The notes beneath the pieces are model-generated. The model was not told where the DNA came from, did not search any database, and saw nothing but the letters and a program-made list of their open reading frames with translations. A DNA stretch of 64,000 nucleotides from the NCBI GenBank assembly GCA_026914155.1, contig JAPPGH010000008.1:166006-230005 (forward strand), in the 5' to 3' direction. Of the stretch, positions 10,463 to 20,447 are shown one piece after another. The translations under genes and the position numbers were made by a program. The DNA comes from Candidatus Palauibacter rhopaloidicola (GTDB lineage Bacteria > Gemmatimonadota > Gemmatimonadetes > Palauibacterales > Palauibacteraceae). Position 1 is the stretch's first letter; each line of letters opens with the position of its first letter.

Positions 10463-11647
10463 TCAGTTGTAGGCGGGCAGTCCCGTAGCGTCGTGTCCCA
10501 GGATCAGGGAATGGATGTCGTGCGTGCCCTCGTACGTATAGACCGACTCCAGGTTCGCCATGTGACGCATCGAGGCGTACTCGGCGAGGATCCCGTTCGC
10601 GCCGAGCAGACGCCGCGACTCGCGGGCGCACTCGCACGCCATGTTCACGTTGTTTCGCTTCGCGAGGGAGACGTGTTGCGGCCGCATCGTTCCCTCGTCC
10701 TTCATCCGGCCGAGCCGGAGGCAGAGAAGCTGCGCCTTCGTGATCTCGGTGAGCATGTCCGCGATCCGGACCTGCTGGATCTGCGTCTGCGCGATCGGCG
10801 TGCCGTCGAACTGCACGCGGTTCTTCGCGTACTCGATCGACTCGCGATAGCAGGCCATGGCGGCGCCGACGGCCCCCCACGAGATCCCGTAGCGCGCCTG
10901 CGTGAGACACTTCAGCGGGCTCTTGAGCCCCCCGCTGCCGGGGAGGAGGTGCGTGCGCGGCACCCGCACGTCCTGCAGCACGAGTTCGGAGGTGTCGGAG
11001 GCCAGGAGGGAGAGCTTCCCCTTCTGGTCGCTGGCGGAGAAACCGTCGCGCCCGGTCTCGACGATGAAGCCGCGGATCGAGCCGACGTCGTCCAGATCTC
11101 CGGTCTTGGCCCAGATCACCGCCACGTCGGACATCGAGCCGTTCGTGATCCACATCTTGGCGCCGTTGAGGACCCACTCGTCCCCGTCCTCGACCGCCCT
11201 CGTGATCATGCCGCCGGGGTTGGAGCCGAAGTCGGGCTCGGTGAGGCCGAAGCAGCCGATGGACTCGCCGCTCGCCAGCCGCGGCAGCCACTCTCGCTTC
11301 TGTTCCTCCGATCCGAAGGCGTAGATCGGATACATGACGAGGGCGCCCTGTACGGAGACGAAGGAGCGGATGCCCGAATCCGCCCGCTCGAGTTCCTGCA
11401 TGATGAGGCCGTAGGCCACGTTGTTGAGGCCGGCGCAGCCGTACTCCTCGGGGAGGTTCGCCCCGAAGAAGCCGAGTTCGCCCATCTGGGGGATGAGTTC
11501 CCGCGGGAACGTGCGTTCGATGTAGTGGTGGCCGATGATGGGGAGGACCTCGCGGTCCACCCACTCGCGCACCACATCCCGAATGGCGATCTCCTCTTCG
11601 TGAAGGAGCGCATCGAGATTGAAGTAGTCGACACCTTCGAAAGTCAT
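10463..11647 (-). CDS. acyl-CoA dehydrogenase (glutaryl-CoA dehydrogenase-like)
   Basis: GCFGLTEPDFGSNPGGM, NGAKMWITNG, C-terminal YTYEGTHDIHSLILG. Confidence 0.9.
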   Translation of the reverse strand: MTFEGVDYFNLDALLHEEEIAIRDVVREWVDREVLPIIGHHYIERTFPRELIPQMGELGFFGANLPEEYGCAGLNNVAYGLIMQELERADSGIRSFVSVQGALVMYPIYAFGSEEQKREWLPRLASGESIGCFGLTEPDFGSNPGGMITRAVEDGDEWVLNGAKMWITNGSMSDVAVIWAKTGDLDDVGSIRGFIVETGRDGFSASDQKGKLSLLASDTSELVLQDVRVPRTHLLPGSGGLKSPLKCLTQARYGISWGAVGAAMACYRESIEYAKNRVQFDGTPIAQTQIQQVRIADMLTEITKAQLLCLRLGRMKDEGTMRPQHVSLAKRNNVNMACECARESRRLLGANGILAEYASMRHMANLESVYTYEGTHDIHSLILGHDATGLPAYN

Positions 11648-11925
11648 TCGCGAATCTCTCCGGATTCCGGGCAGCCGGTGGCTGCGGGACGAGGGACGGC
11701 GGACGAATCCGCGCGGAAACAGTGGACGCCGAGCGCGACGCCGGCGGCGGCGAGGAGCAGGCCCCCGACGACGCCCGGCCAGCCGTACACGTGCGCGTTG
11801 ATGACGAGGACGACCCCGACCATGGCGGCGAGCGCCGCGGCCGGAAGCCCCAGCACGATTCGGATGCCGGCGCGCTTGCCGGGCCGGGTGCCCGGCGGCG
11901 GGGCGCCTAGCGGCCGAGCCGCCAT
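11644..11925 (-). CDS. small membrane protein of unknown function
   Basis: In-frame ATG at 11925 (MAARPLGAPPPGTRPGKRAGIRIVLGLPAAALAAMVGVVLVINAHVYGWPGVVGGLLLAAAGVALGVHC), two hydrophobic segments, overlaps both neighbours. Confidence 0.55.
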   Translation of the reverse strand: MAARPLGAPPPGTRPGKRAGIRIVLGLPAAALAAMVGVVLVINAHVYGWPGVVGGLLLAAAGVALGVHCFRADSSAVPRPAATGCPESGEIRE

Positions 11926-12227
11926 CGGGTGTAGCCCTTCACGACCTCGCGGCCGATGCGGAAACCGAGATAGTACGCGGCCACGAGCGGCAGCCCCCAC
12001 GCGTACGCGGGCAGGAACGCGAGTTCGGGGGAGGCGCGGAGCCAGACCACGACCCAGACGGCGAAGGGCAGCGTGATGCCTGTGGCGACCACGTGGCGCC
12101 AGCGCCCCATCCGCCGCTGCATGCCCGGCCCGCAGGCTTCGCACCAGTCATCGCCGTCCAGTTGCCCCTTGGGGAACATCAGGCCGCAGGCGCCGCACAT
12201 CACGCCCTTGAACTGAAGCTCTTCCAT
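11907..12227 (-). CDS. zinc-ribbon membrane protein of unknown function
   Basis: MEELQFKGVMCGACGLMFPKGQLDGDDWCEACGPGMQ (two CxxC pairs) followed by two TM-like segments; start chosen inside the longer track ORF 11907..12290. Confidence 0.6.
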   Translation of the reverse strand: MEELQFKGVMCGACGLMFPKGQLDGDDWCEACGPGMQRRMGRWRHVVATGITLPFAVWVVVWLRASPELAFLPAYAWGLPLVAAYYLGFRIGREVVKGYTRWRLGR

Positions 12228-12261
12228 CCGTCCGCGCTCCATGCCGGTCGTTCCGTGCCGG

Positions 12262-13323
12262 TCATTCATCCGCGGCATCACCCGCGGCATCCAGTCGTTC
12301 GATCACCGCGCCGGCGAACTCCGCCGTGCCCGCGGAACCGCCGAGATCCGGCGTATAGGCGGCGCCCTCCCGCAGGGTCCGGTGCAGGGCGGCGCGAATG
12401 CGCGCGGCCACGTCGCGTTCTTCGAGATGGTCGAGCAGGAGGCAGCCCGCGAGCAGGAGGGAGGTGGGGTTCGCGATCCCCTTCCCCGCGATGTCCGGGG
12501 CCGATCCATGCACCGCCTCGAAGATCGCCGCCCGCTCGCCGAGGTTCGCGCCCGGCGCGAAGCCGAGCCCGCCGATGAGTCCGGCCACCTGATCGGAGAG
12601 GATGTCGCCGAACATGTTCTCGGTCACAATCACGTCGAAGCGGTACGGATCCAGCGCCAACTGCATCGCCGTTGCATCCACGATCTTGTCGTCGAATTCC
12701 ACCCTTCCCTCGTACTCGGCCGCGACGTTGCGCCCCACCTCGAGGAAGAGACCCTGCGTGTACTTGAGGATATTCGCCTTGTGGACCAGGGTCACGAGAC
12801 GCCGGTTGTGGGCGAGCGCGTACTCGAACGCGAAGCGGACGATGCGGCGCGACCCGTAGCGCGTAATGAGCATGACGGATTCCGCGACGGCGCGGGGGTC
12901 GTTCTCCATCCCGATGAAGTGCTCGATCCCGGCGTAGAGGCCCTCGGTGTTCTCGCGCACGATGACGAGATCCACGTCCGGATAGCGGGCGGCCGGGAGG
13001 AGGGTGACCGCCGGACGCACGTTCGCATAGAGGTCGAAGTGCTTGCGGAGGGCGACGTTCACGGACCGGAAACCGGAGCCGATGGGGGTCGTGAGCGGTC
13101 CCTTGAGCGCGACGCCGGTCGCCTCGATCGCTTCGAGCGTCGCCTGCGGAAGCGGCTCCCCGACGGTCTCCATGGCGGTGACGCCCCCGAGGCATTCGCG
13201 CCAGCGGATGGGCGCGCCGGCGGCCTCCAGGATTGCGAGCGTGGCCTCGGAGATCTCCGGGCCAATGCCGTCACCCGGGATCAGCACGACATCGTGCTGC
13301 GGCTTCATCGTCCGAGGTCTCAT
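12262..13323 (-). CDS. isocitrate/isopropylmalate dehydrogenase family (NAD-IDH-like)
   Basis: [81 protein letters not shown]. Confidence 0.9.
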   Translation of the reverse strand: MRPRTMKPQHDVVLIPGDGIGPEISEATLAILEAAGAPIRWRECLGGVTAMETVGEPLPQATLEAIEATGVALKGPLTTPIGSGFRSVNVALRKHFDLYANVRPAVTLLPAARYPDVDLVIVRENTEGLYAGIEHFIGMENDPRAVAESVMLITRYGSRRIVRFAFEYALAHNRRLVTLVHKANILKYTQGLFLEVGRNVAAEYEGRVEFDDKIVDATAMQLALDPYRFDVIVTENMFGDILSDQVAGLIGGLGFAPGANLGERAAIFEAVHGSAPDIAGKGIANPTSLLLAGCLLLDHLEERDVAARIRAALHRTLREGAAYTPDLGGSAGTAEFAGAVIERLDAAGDAADE

Positions 13324-14561
13324 GCCCGCGCCGCCTCGACGCCCGCGATCTCGGCTTCGATCTCCTCCTGCGAGAGCGTGTGGTCGCACTTCTTGGCGAG
13401 CCGGAACACCGCCTCGCAAAGGGTTTCGTCCCGCGCGTCGTATCCGTGCCGGCTCAGCCAGAAGCGGACGTTGCTGAGACCGGACACCGGGGAGATCTCG
13501 ATGGTCTGTTTCCGCCCCACGATCGAAGCCGGGACGCCGCTGTAGACGCGGTCCTCCAGCCAGCCGTCCCCCTTCTGCATGGCCTTGATGATCGCGGCCG
13601 CGTGTACGCCGGTCCCCGTCCGGAACGCGTCGTCCCCGATGACGGGATAGTTGTGGGGCACGTCGACTCCGCACATCTCCGCCGTGAGGCGGCAATAGTC
13701 CGACAGCCGGTCGATCGGGTGGTCGTGCGTTCCGAGCAGGTAGAGGTTCACGAGCAGCAGGTCCATCTCGACGTTGCCGATCCGCTCGCCGATCCCGAGC
13801 GCGGTGGCGTGCACCCGGTCGACACCTTCCTCGATCGCCGCCAGCGCGTTGGCGAGCCCGAAGCCGCGGTCGCGGTGTCCGTGCCAGTCGATCTTCACGG
13901 ATTCTCCCGTGCCGGCCACGATGTCCTTCGCGAACCGCACGAGTCGCCGCACGCCGTGGGGCGTCGAGTGACCGACGGTGTCCGCGAGACAGATCCGGCG
14001 GGCCCCCGCCTCGACCGCGGCCGAGAAGAGCCGGGCGAGCGTCCTTGGCCGCGACCGTGTCGTGTCCTCCGTCACGTACATGACATCGAGTCCCTCCCCG
14101 ATGGCGAACTCGATGGCGTCGCGCGACGAAGCGAGGATCTGATCTACATCCCAGTTTTCGGCGTACTGCCGGATCGGCGAGCTTCCGATGAAGGTGGCGA
14201 CCTCGATGTTCAGGCCCGTCGCCTGCTGGACGCGCGCCACGGGTTCGATGTCGGCACGGACCGTGCGGGCGGCCGCGTTGGCCTCGATCGGGAGCCGGTC
14301 GCCGGTGATCTCGCGAGCCAGCGCGAGGCACGCTTCGTAGGCGCGGGGCCCGGCGCCGGGGAGGCCGATGTCGACGGCGTGGATGCCGAGGTCCACCATG
14401 AGGTGGAGGAGTTCGATCTTCTTCTCGATCGGCGGGTCCTTGACGGACGGATTCTGGAGGCCATCGCGCAGCGTCTCGTCGTCGAGTTCGACCCGGGTCG
14501 CCGCGTAGTCGTGGCTGCCCGGAAGCGCGTTCCAGTCGTATATCAGTTCGTCCTGGCTCAC
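13320..14561 (-). CDS. 2-isopropylmalate synthase / homocitrate synthase family (DRE-TIM) protein
   Basis: ELDDETLRDGLQNPSV, WHGHRDRGFGLANALAAIEEGVDRVHATALGIGERIGN; overlaps downstream IDH-like gene by ATGA. Confidence 0.88.
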   Translation of the reverse strand: MSQDELIYDWNALPGSHDYAATRVELDDETLRDGLQNPSVKDPPIEKKIELLHLMVDLGIHAVDIGLPGAGPRAYEACLALAREITGDRLPIEANAAARTVRADIEPVARVQQATGLNIEVATFIGSSPIRQYAENWDVDQILASSRDAIEFAIGEGLDVMYVTEDTTRSRPRTLARLFSAAVEAGARRICLADTVGHSTPHGVRRLVRFAKDIVAGTGESVKIDWHGHRDRGFGLANALAAIEEGVDRVHATALGIGERIGNVEMDLLLVNLYLLGTHDHPIDRLSDYCRLTAEMCGVDVPHNYPVIGDDAFRTGTGVHAAAIIKAMQKGDGWLEDRVYSGVPASIVGRKQTIEISPVSGLSNVRFWLSRHGYDARDETLCEAVFRLAKKCDHTLSQEEIEAEIAGVEAARA

Positions 14562-15550
14562 GTCCGCTCGCCTTCGACGACGCCGTCGTCTCCCACGCTC
14601 ACTCTGCCGCGCACGCCTCGAAGCGTCACGCGGTCCCCGACGAGGGAATCTATCAGATCGCAGTCCTCGATGACGCTGTCCGCGCCCACGATCGTGTGGC
14701 GGAGGCGCGAACCCCGGACCTGGCTCCCGGCTGCGACGCTCACGTTGGGGCCGACCTGGGAGGTCTCGACGATGGCGTCGGCTGCGACCGCGATGGCTCC
14801 GTCGACGGTGACGGAATCCGGGAGGTCGGGATCCCCTCCGTGCCCGCGCTCGAGCATCACGCGATTCGTCTCGAGCAGCGTTTCCGGCTTCCCGCAGTCA
14901 AACCAGCCGCCGACTTCCGCCGTATGGAGACGTGCGCCACGGTCGATCATGTACTGGAACGCGTCCGTGAGGAAATACTCCCCAGGCTGAGGGTCCAGCT
15001 CCATCACATGCCGAATCCCCTCGAACATCAGTTCGTGATCCTTGATGTAGTAGACGCCGATGTTTGCGAGCTTCGAGACCGGTTCCGACGGCTTCTCGAC
15101 GATGCGCTTCATGGTTCCCGCCTCGTCCGTGAGGATGACGCCGAACCGCTGGTAGTCCTCAACCTCCTTGGCCCAGATGATGCCGGAGGCGGAAGCGTGG
15201 CGGTGCAGGACGCTGAAATCGGCGTCGAAGAGCGTGTCCACGAACACGATGAGGACGGGCCCGGTCACGTGGGGTTCCGCCAGCGCGATCGCGTCCGCCG
15301 TCCCCCGCTGGACGGCCTGTTCCACGTAGGTGACCGGGAGGCCGGGGAACTCCTCCGCCATGAAGGACCGGATCTGGCCGGCGAGGTGACCGGTGATGCA
15401 GATGAGGTCGTCCACGCCCTCGGCTCGGAGTTGCTCGACGACGTAGGAAAGGACGGGCCGATTGGCCACGCGGAGTAAGGGTTTGGGACGGGTGTGGGTG
15501 TGGGGACGGACCCTTGTACCCATTCCCGCCAACGGTATTATGGCCTGCAT
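14558..15550 (-). CDS. NDP-sugar nucleotidyltransferase (glucose-1-phosphate thymidylyl/uridylyltransferase-like)
   Basis: MQAIIPLAGMGTRVRPHTHTRPKPLLRVANRPVL; YFLTDAFQYMIDRG; C-terminal left-handed beta-helix-like repeats. Confidence 0.9.
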   Translation of the reverse strand: MQAIIPLAGMGTRVRPHTHTRPKPLLRVANRPVLSYVVEQLRAEGVDDLICITGHLAGQIRSFMAEEFPGLPVTYVEQAVQRGTADAIALAEPHVTGPVLIVFVDTLFDADFSVLHRHASASGIIWAKEVEDYQRFGVILTDEAGTMKRIVEKPSEPVSKLANIGVYYIKDHELMFEGIRHVMELDPQPGEYFLTDAFQYMIDRGARLHTAEVGGWFDCGKPETLLETNRVMLERGHGGDPDLPDSVTVDGAIAVAADAIVETSQVGPNVSVAAGSQVRGSRLRHTIVGADSVIEDCDLIDSLVGDRVTLRGVRGRVSVGDDGVVEGERT

Positions 15551-15685
15551 GTTGAGCCGTCAGAGTTTCGGGAGAGTGGTCCTGCTTTCTGCGGGGGCCG
15601 GGAGCCCGGGCCAACCGGGCCCCGCGGATCGCCAAGCTATCCGTGCGCGGCGGACGCGGGCAACCGGGGAAAGGGGACTTCCGGA

Positions 15686-16141
15686 GTGACGGAGGCATCT
15701 CCCGAGGGCGGACGTACCGGCGGGCGCTCCCGCTGGCTTCACGAGAATTCGGCGGACACGCGTGCGCCGGGCGGGCCAGAGCCGCGCGTCTACGAGATCG
15801 CCTTCTCACGGGTCTGGGACCAACTGCTGAAATACGTGGGACGGCACTGGTGGTGGACGCTCGCCCACCGCGACGAAGATCTTGGACTCATCTCGGTGAG
15901 ATGTGTGGTCCCGCTCCTGCGCTGGGCGGATGACCTGACGATCTGGGTTGCACTGGATTCGAACGGGCTCACGCGGGTCGAGGCGTTTTCCCGCGCGCGG
16001 CGGCGAGATTTCGATCTCGGAATGAACCGGCGGCGGATCCGGCGCATGCTGAAGTCGCTCGACCGGGCGCTGGGACCGCAAGCCAGGCTGCCCGAGTCCG
16101 CTCCCGGCGGGGACGCGCCGGATGCGCCGGTGGGGACGTGA
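15686..16141 (+). CDS. hypothetical protein
   Basis: GTG-start ORF (VTEASPEGGRTGGR...PRVYEIAFSRVWDQLLKYVGRHWWWTLAHRDEDLGLISVRCVV), overlapping the next gene by 4 nt. Confidence 0.6.
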   Translation: MTEASPEGGRTGGRSRWLHENSADTRAPGGPEPRVYEIAFSRVWDQLLKYVGRHWWWTLAHRDEDLGLISVRCVVPLLRWADDLTIWVALDSNGLTRVEAFSRARRRDFDLGMNRRRIRRMLKSLDRALGPQARLPESAPGGDAPDAPVGT

Positions 16142-17043
16142 TCAGGCCCTGGCCCCGCGGGGCGGCGGGCGCCGTCCTCCTCCTCTTCGGCTGTGCAGGA
16201 CCTCCCCCTGACGGAACGGCGGAATCCAGCGGAGAAATCGTCGGCGAGCCGCTCACTCCGGCGGTCGACGCGCGCTATCTGACGCACCTGCTCTTCGCCG
16301 CCGACGACGGGACCGCGTTCATCGGCTCGTTCGATCAGACGGCCGAGGGCGAAGATCTGCGCCTCGACTACGACGTGCGCCTCGCGGAGGGAGACGCCTG
16401 GCGGTCGCTCGTTCTGACGCAGGACACGGTCTCCGTGGCCCGCGCGGCGTGGCGCCTTCTGCCGACGCCGTCGATGGCGGTGCGCGTGGGCGACGCCGGC
16501 CAGATCGTGAGTCTTCGGTTCAGCGAGGGCGAGGGCGCGGATTCCGTGCGTCTCGTGGCGGGCGAGGAAGTGTCCGTCTGGACGGGGCCGACAGGGCAGC
16601 GGGAGTCGCTGGGGGTCGCGGCGGTGCAGACGAGCGACGGGGCGGTGCCCGGCATCCTCTTTTTTCGCCGCGCCGCGCGCGCGCTGAGTATCCCCGTCGC
16701 GACGACGGATGGCCGGACGTTCGTGTTCGCCGACTCGCTCGGGAACGGCCTCGTCGTCCACGCGGGCGCCCTCGGCCAGCCGGCGGTTGCCTACACCTGG
16801 CTGCACGGCGTCGAGGCGGCCTGGGGCGACGTGACGCTCGAGCCGCCGGATCCGGGTCAGGCCGGCGGGTCGGCCGCGGCCTGGCGGTTCGAGATCTCCG
16901 GTACGACGGTCCGGGGGAGTTTTCGGCCGCAGACGAGCGAGGACCCGGGTGATGGGACGGTCATCCGCATGGAGGCCGTCGTCAACGTCGGAACGGAGGT
17001 ACTCGACTTCAGCGGGTTTGTCGCCACGCTGCCTTCTCCCTGA
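16138..17043 (+). CDS. hypothetical lipoprotein
   Basis: IRPWPRGAAGAVLLLFGCAGPPPDG lipobox; coupled to flanking genes. Confidence 0.7.
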   Translation: MIRPWPRGAAGAVLLLFGCAGPPPDGTAESSGEIVGEPLTPAVDARYLTHLLFAADDGTAFIGSFDQTAEGEDLRLDYDVRLAEGDAWRSLVLTQDTVSVARAAWRLLPTPSMAVRVGDAGQIVSLRFSEGEGADSVRLVAGEEVSVWTGPTGQRESLGVAAVQTSDGAVPGILFFRRAARALSIPVATTDGRTFVFADSLGNGLVVHAGALGQPAVAYTWLHGVEAAWGDVTLEPPDPGQAGGSAAAWRFEISGTTVRGSFRPQTSEDPGDGTVIRMEAVVNVGTEVLDFSGFVATLPSP

Positions 17044-18632
17044 TGGAGTTCGACTGGCTGCGCGCCCTCGTCACGGTGGCCTTCGGCGCCCTGGCGGGCG
17101 GCATCACGAACCGGATCGCCGTCTGGATGATCTTCCATCCCTACCGTCCGCCGAAGATCCTGGGCCGGCCCGTGCGGTGGCTGCAGGGCGCGGTGCCGAA
17201 GAACCAGAAGCGGCTGGCGGATTCGGTCGGCGGCGTCGTCGGGGGGGCGCTCCTCACCCCGGAAGACATCACCTCCGAACTGCGGCAACTCGAGTCCGCG
17301 TTCCGGGAGCGACTGCGGGAGCTTGCGGTCGAACTCAGCGAGGAAGAGCAACCCGCGCTGGTCGATCTCCTCCCGGAGGCCGCGCTCGTCGAGGTCCGGG
17401 AACTCCTCACGCGGATTCTCGGACAGGGCCGCGAGTTCCTGGCCGCGACGCTGGACTCCCCGGACTTCGGGGATGAGGCCGGACGCCTTCTCGAGTCGAT
17501 CCGGGAGTCGCTGAGCGACGAGTCCCTGGCGCAGACGCTGGAGCCGGAACGGATCGCGGCCATCCGCGACACGATGGACGGCTGGCTCGGGCGGCTCGTC
17601 GATTCGTCGGCCTTCGAGGCGACCGTGCGCCGCTACCTGGACGAGGCCGCGCGGAAACTGCTCCAGCCGCACCGGACGTTCGAGCAGCTGATTCCCGCGG
17701 GGCTCGTTGCGGCGCTGGAGCACGCGATCAAGGACTACCTTCCGGTCGCGATCGAGCGCCTGGGCCGACTGCTCGATGACCCCGACGCGAGGCAGCGGAT
17801 CGAGCATGTGCTGGGGGAGCTGTTCGACCGCTTCATGCAGGATCTCCGCTTCCATCAGCGCGTTGTGGCGCGCCTCATCGTGACCGAGGAAACCGTGACG
17901 CACGCGCTCGATGCCCTGCGGGAGGAGGGCGCCGACCGCCTTGGCGGCGTGCTGCGCGAACCGGAGGTCCAGACGGCGATCGCGCGGCACGTCAACGACG
18001 GCGTCGTCGAGTTCCTCCGTCACCCTCCGTCGGAGGTCATCGGCGGCGCGGGCGACCCCCAGGTCGAGAGCGCGCTCGATGCGTCGGCCGAGTGGCTCGT
18101 GAAGGCGGCGCGGGATCCGGGCTCGCGCGCCTTCCTGCTCGACCGGCTCGAGGGACTGCTCGAGCGTTTCGGAGAGAGGAGCTGGGCGGACCTGCTGCGC
18201 GCCGTCCCCGCCGACCGCGTGGCCGCCTCGCTTGCCGCCGGTTTCCGGTCCGACGCGGGACGCGTCCTCTTCGATTCGATCACCGAGCCGATGGCGGACC
18301 GGCTCCTTCGCACGCCGATCGGACGGCTAGGGCGCTTCCTGCGGGAGGACGCCGCGGTACGGCTTTCGGATACGCTCGCCACGCCCGCGTGGGACTGGAT
18401 CGTCAACCGCGTGCCGGAGGTGGCGGAACGAATCCGGATCGCCGAACGTATCTCGACGAAAATCGAGAACTTCTCCATCGAGCGGATCGAACACCTTGTT
18501 CGCGACATCAGCCAGCGCGAATTCGACCTCATTGTGCGGCTCGGATACCTGCTCGGCGCCGGCATCGGCACCGGGCTCGTGATTCTCGATTCCCTGCCCG
18601 TACTCGAGTTCATCCGGGGGCTGTTCGGGTGA
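17043..18632 (+). CDS. DUF445 family membrane-associated protein
   Basis: ALAGGITNRIAVWMIFHPYRPPKILG at N-terminus and GYLLGAGIGTGLVILDSLPVL at C-terminus, long helical middle. Confidence 0.8.
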   Translation: MEFDWLRALVTVAFGALAGGITNRIAVWMIFHPYRPPKILGRPVRWLQGAVPKNQKRLADSVGGVVGGALLTPEDITSELRQLESAFRERLRELAVELSEEEQPALVDLLPEAALVEVRELLTRILGQGREFLAATLDSPDFGDEAGRLLESIRESLSDESLAQTLEPERIAAIRDTMDGWLGRLVDSSAFEATVRRYLDEAARKLLQPHRTFEQLIPAGLVAALEHAIKDYLPVAIERLGRLLDDPDARQRIEHVLGELFDRFMQDLRFHQRVVARLIVTEETVTHALDALREEGADRLGGVLREPEVQTAIARHVNDGVVEFLRHPPSEVIGGAGDPQVESALDASAEWLVKAARDPGSRAFLLDRLEGLLERFGERSWADLLRAVPADRVAASLAAGFRSDAGRVLFDSITEPMADRLLRTPIGRLGRFLREDAAVRLSDTLATPAWDWIVNRVPEVAERIRIAERISTKIENFSIERIEHLVRDISQREFDLIVRLGYLLGAGIGTGLVILDSLPVLEFIRGLFG

Positions 18633-19321
18633 GGCCGGGGCGCGTCGTTGCCGCGGCCGCGGTCACGTGCGGCGTCGGTCTCGCCGGGGTCGCCTGCGCC
18701 TCCCCCGACACGGCGATCGACCGCACGGAGGGCACGGGGGAGCTGCGCGGGCTGGCGCTCGAACAGCCTTTCGAGGCGCCGGAGTTCGCCCTCACGGATT
18801 CGCGGGGGCGCCGGTTCGACTTTCGGCGGGAGACGGCGGGGTCGCTCACGCTGCTCTTCTTCGGGTACACGAACTGCCCCGACATCTGTCCCGTGCAGAT
18901 GGCGGTGCTCGGGGCCGCTCTGGACGATCTTTCGTACTCGGACCGCCGCGAGATCGACGTCGTCTTCGTGACGACGGACCCGCAGCGCGACACGCCGGAC
19001 CGGCTGCGGAGCTGGCTGGACCTCTTCGACGCCTCCTTCGTCGGCCTCAGCGGAGAGATCGAGACGGTGAACGAGATCCAGGCCGGGTTCCGCCTGCCGC
19101 CCGCGCGCATCGAAGGGACAACCACCCCGCCGGGCGCCGGGGAGCCGTATCTCGTGGGACACGCGACGCCGGTCGTCGCCGTTACGGGCGATGGGTTGGC
19201 GCGGGCGCTGTACCCGAGCGGCGTGCGGCAGACCGACTGGCGGCACGACCTTCCCCTGCTCCTGCGTCTCAACCGGGCGGTTTCGAAGCCGGGCGGCGAA
19301 GCGGGTCCGAGCGGCGACTGA
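18629..19321 (+). CDS. SCO1/SenC family protein
   Basis: LLFFGYTNCPDICPVQM (CxxxC copper site), VFVTTDPQRDTPDRL, GHATPVVAV histidine; lipobox GVACASP; GTG start overlapping DUF445 stop. Confidence 0.9.
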   Translation: MRPGRVVAAAAVTCGVGLAGVACASPDTAIDRTEGTGELRGLALEQPFEAPEFALTDSRGRRFDFRRETAGSLTLLFFGYTNCPDICPVQMAVLGAALDDLSYSDRREIDVVFVTTDPQRDTPDRLRSWLDLFDASFVGLSGEIETVNEIQAGFRLPPARIEGTTTPPGAGEPYLVGHATPVVAVTGDGLARALYPSGVRQTDWRHDLPLLLRLNRAVSKPGGEAGPSGD

Positions 19322-19330
19322 GGTCACGCG

Positions 19331-20116
19331 ATGCAATGGTGGTGTGCGGCCCAGGGCATCCCGTGGGACTGGTCCTGGCGCCCCTACCCGGGCGTCTGGC
19401 TCTTCATCGCGTTCCTGTGCCTCGCCTATCGCGCCTTCACGCGGGGCGCCGCGCCTTCGCGACTCGAGGTCGTCCGCTTCGCCGGCGGCGCGCTCATCCT
19501 CTGGGTCGCGCTGGACTGGCCGGTGGGTGCGCTGGGCTCGGGATACCTGGCGTCGGTGCACATGGTGCAGTTCCTCCTCATCGCGCTGCTCGCCCCGCCG
19601 CTCCTCATCGCGGGGCTTCCGCGCGCGGCGCTGGAGCGCGTGCGCGGCGGCGGGGCCCTCTCCGTCCTCGGATTCCTCGCGCGACCGCTCATCGCGCTGC
19701 TCTTCTTCAACGCGATGGTCATCGCGACGCACTGGCCGGAGGTCGTGGACGGTCTCATGGCCTCGCAGGCGGGCTCCCTCGTCCTCGACATGGCCTGGCT
19801 GTGCGGCGGACTCGTCTTCTGGTGGCCCGTCGTGAGTCCGATCCCGCACCGGCCGCGTTTTCCGCTCGGCGTGCGGATCTGCTATCTGATCGCGAGCACC
19901 GTGTTGATGACGCTGCCGTACGTCTTCCTGACGTTCGCGGAGCTCCCCTTCTACGCGACGTACGAACTCGCGCCGCCGGTCGGCACGCTTTCCGCGGGGG
20001 AGGACCAGCGGCTCGCGGGGCTGATCATGCGGATCGGCGGGGGCACGATCCTGTGGACAGCGGCGGGCGTCATCTTCTGGTTCTGGTACCGCTCGGAGAA
20101 GGACCCGGTCGGCTGA
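19331..20116 (+). CDS. ctaG: cytochrome c oxidase assembly protein, CtaG/caa3 type
   Basis: Multi-TM protein with HMVQFLLIALLAPPLLIAGLP and HWPEVVDG; adjacent to SCO1. Confidence 0.82.
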   Translation: MQWWCAAQGIPWDWSWRPYPGVWLFIAFLCLAYRAFTRGAAPSRLEVVRFAGGALILWVALDWPVGALGSGYLASVHMVQFLLIALLAPPLLIAGLPRAALERVRGGGALSVLGFLARPLIALLFFNAMVIATHWPEVVDGLMASQAGSLVLDMAWLCGGLVFWWPVVSPIPHRPRFPLGVRICYLIASTVLMTLPYVFLTFAELPFYATYELAPPVGTLSAGEDQRLAGLIMRIGGGTILWTAAGVIFWFWYRSEKDPVG

Positions 20117-20126
20117 GGCGCGACGG

Positions 20127-20447
20127 CTAGCCGCTCACCTGTTCGGAGACCCAGTCCACGTAGGGTCGGGAGCCGGCGGCCACGGAGATGAAGAGGATCT
20201 CGGGGACATCGTAGGGATGGAGTTCGCGGATGCGCCGCTCCACGGCGTCGCTGCGGGCGGCCGTCGTCTTGAGGATGCCGAGGGCTTCCACTTCCTCGCA
20301 CACCTCGCCCTCCCAGCGATAGATGGAGGTCACGCGGTCCACGACGTTCAGGCAGGCGATGAGCCGTTCTTCGACGAGGGCCCGTCCCAGCCGCACGAGT
20401 TGCTCGCGGTCGGGCCCCGTGACGAGCCCGGCCACGATGTCGCTCAC
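20127..20447 (-). CDS. cutA: divalent cation tolerance protein CutA
   Basis: LVEERLIACLNVVDRVTSIYRWEGEVCEEVEALGILKTT, HPYDVPEILFISV. Confidence 0.95.
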   Translation of the reverse strand: MSDIVAGLVTGPDREQLVRLGRALVEERLIACLNVVDRVTSIYRWEGEVCEEVEALGILKTTAARSDAVERRIRELHPYDVPEILFISVAAGSRPYVDWVSEQVSG

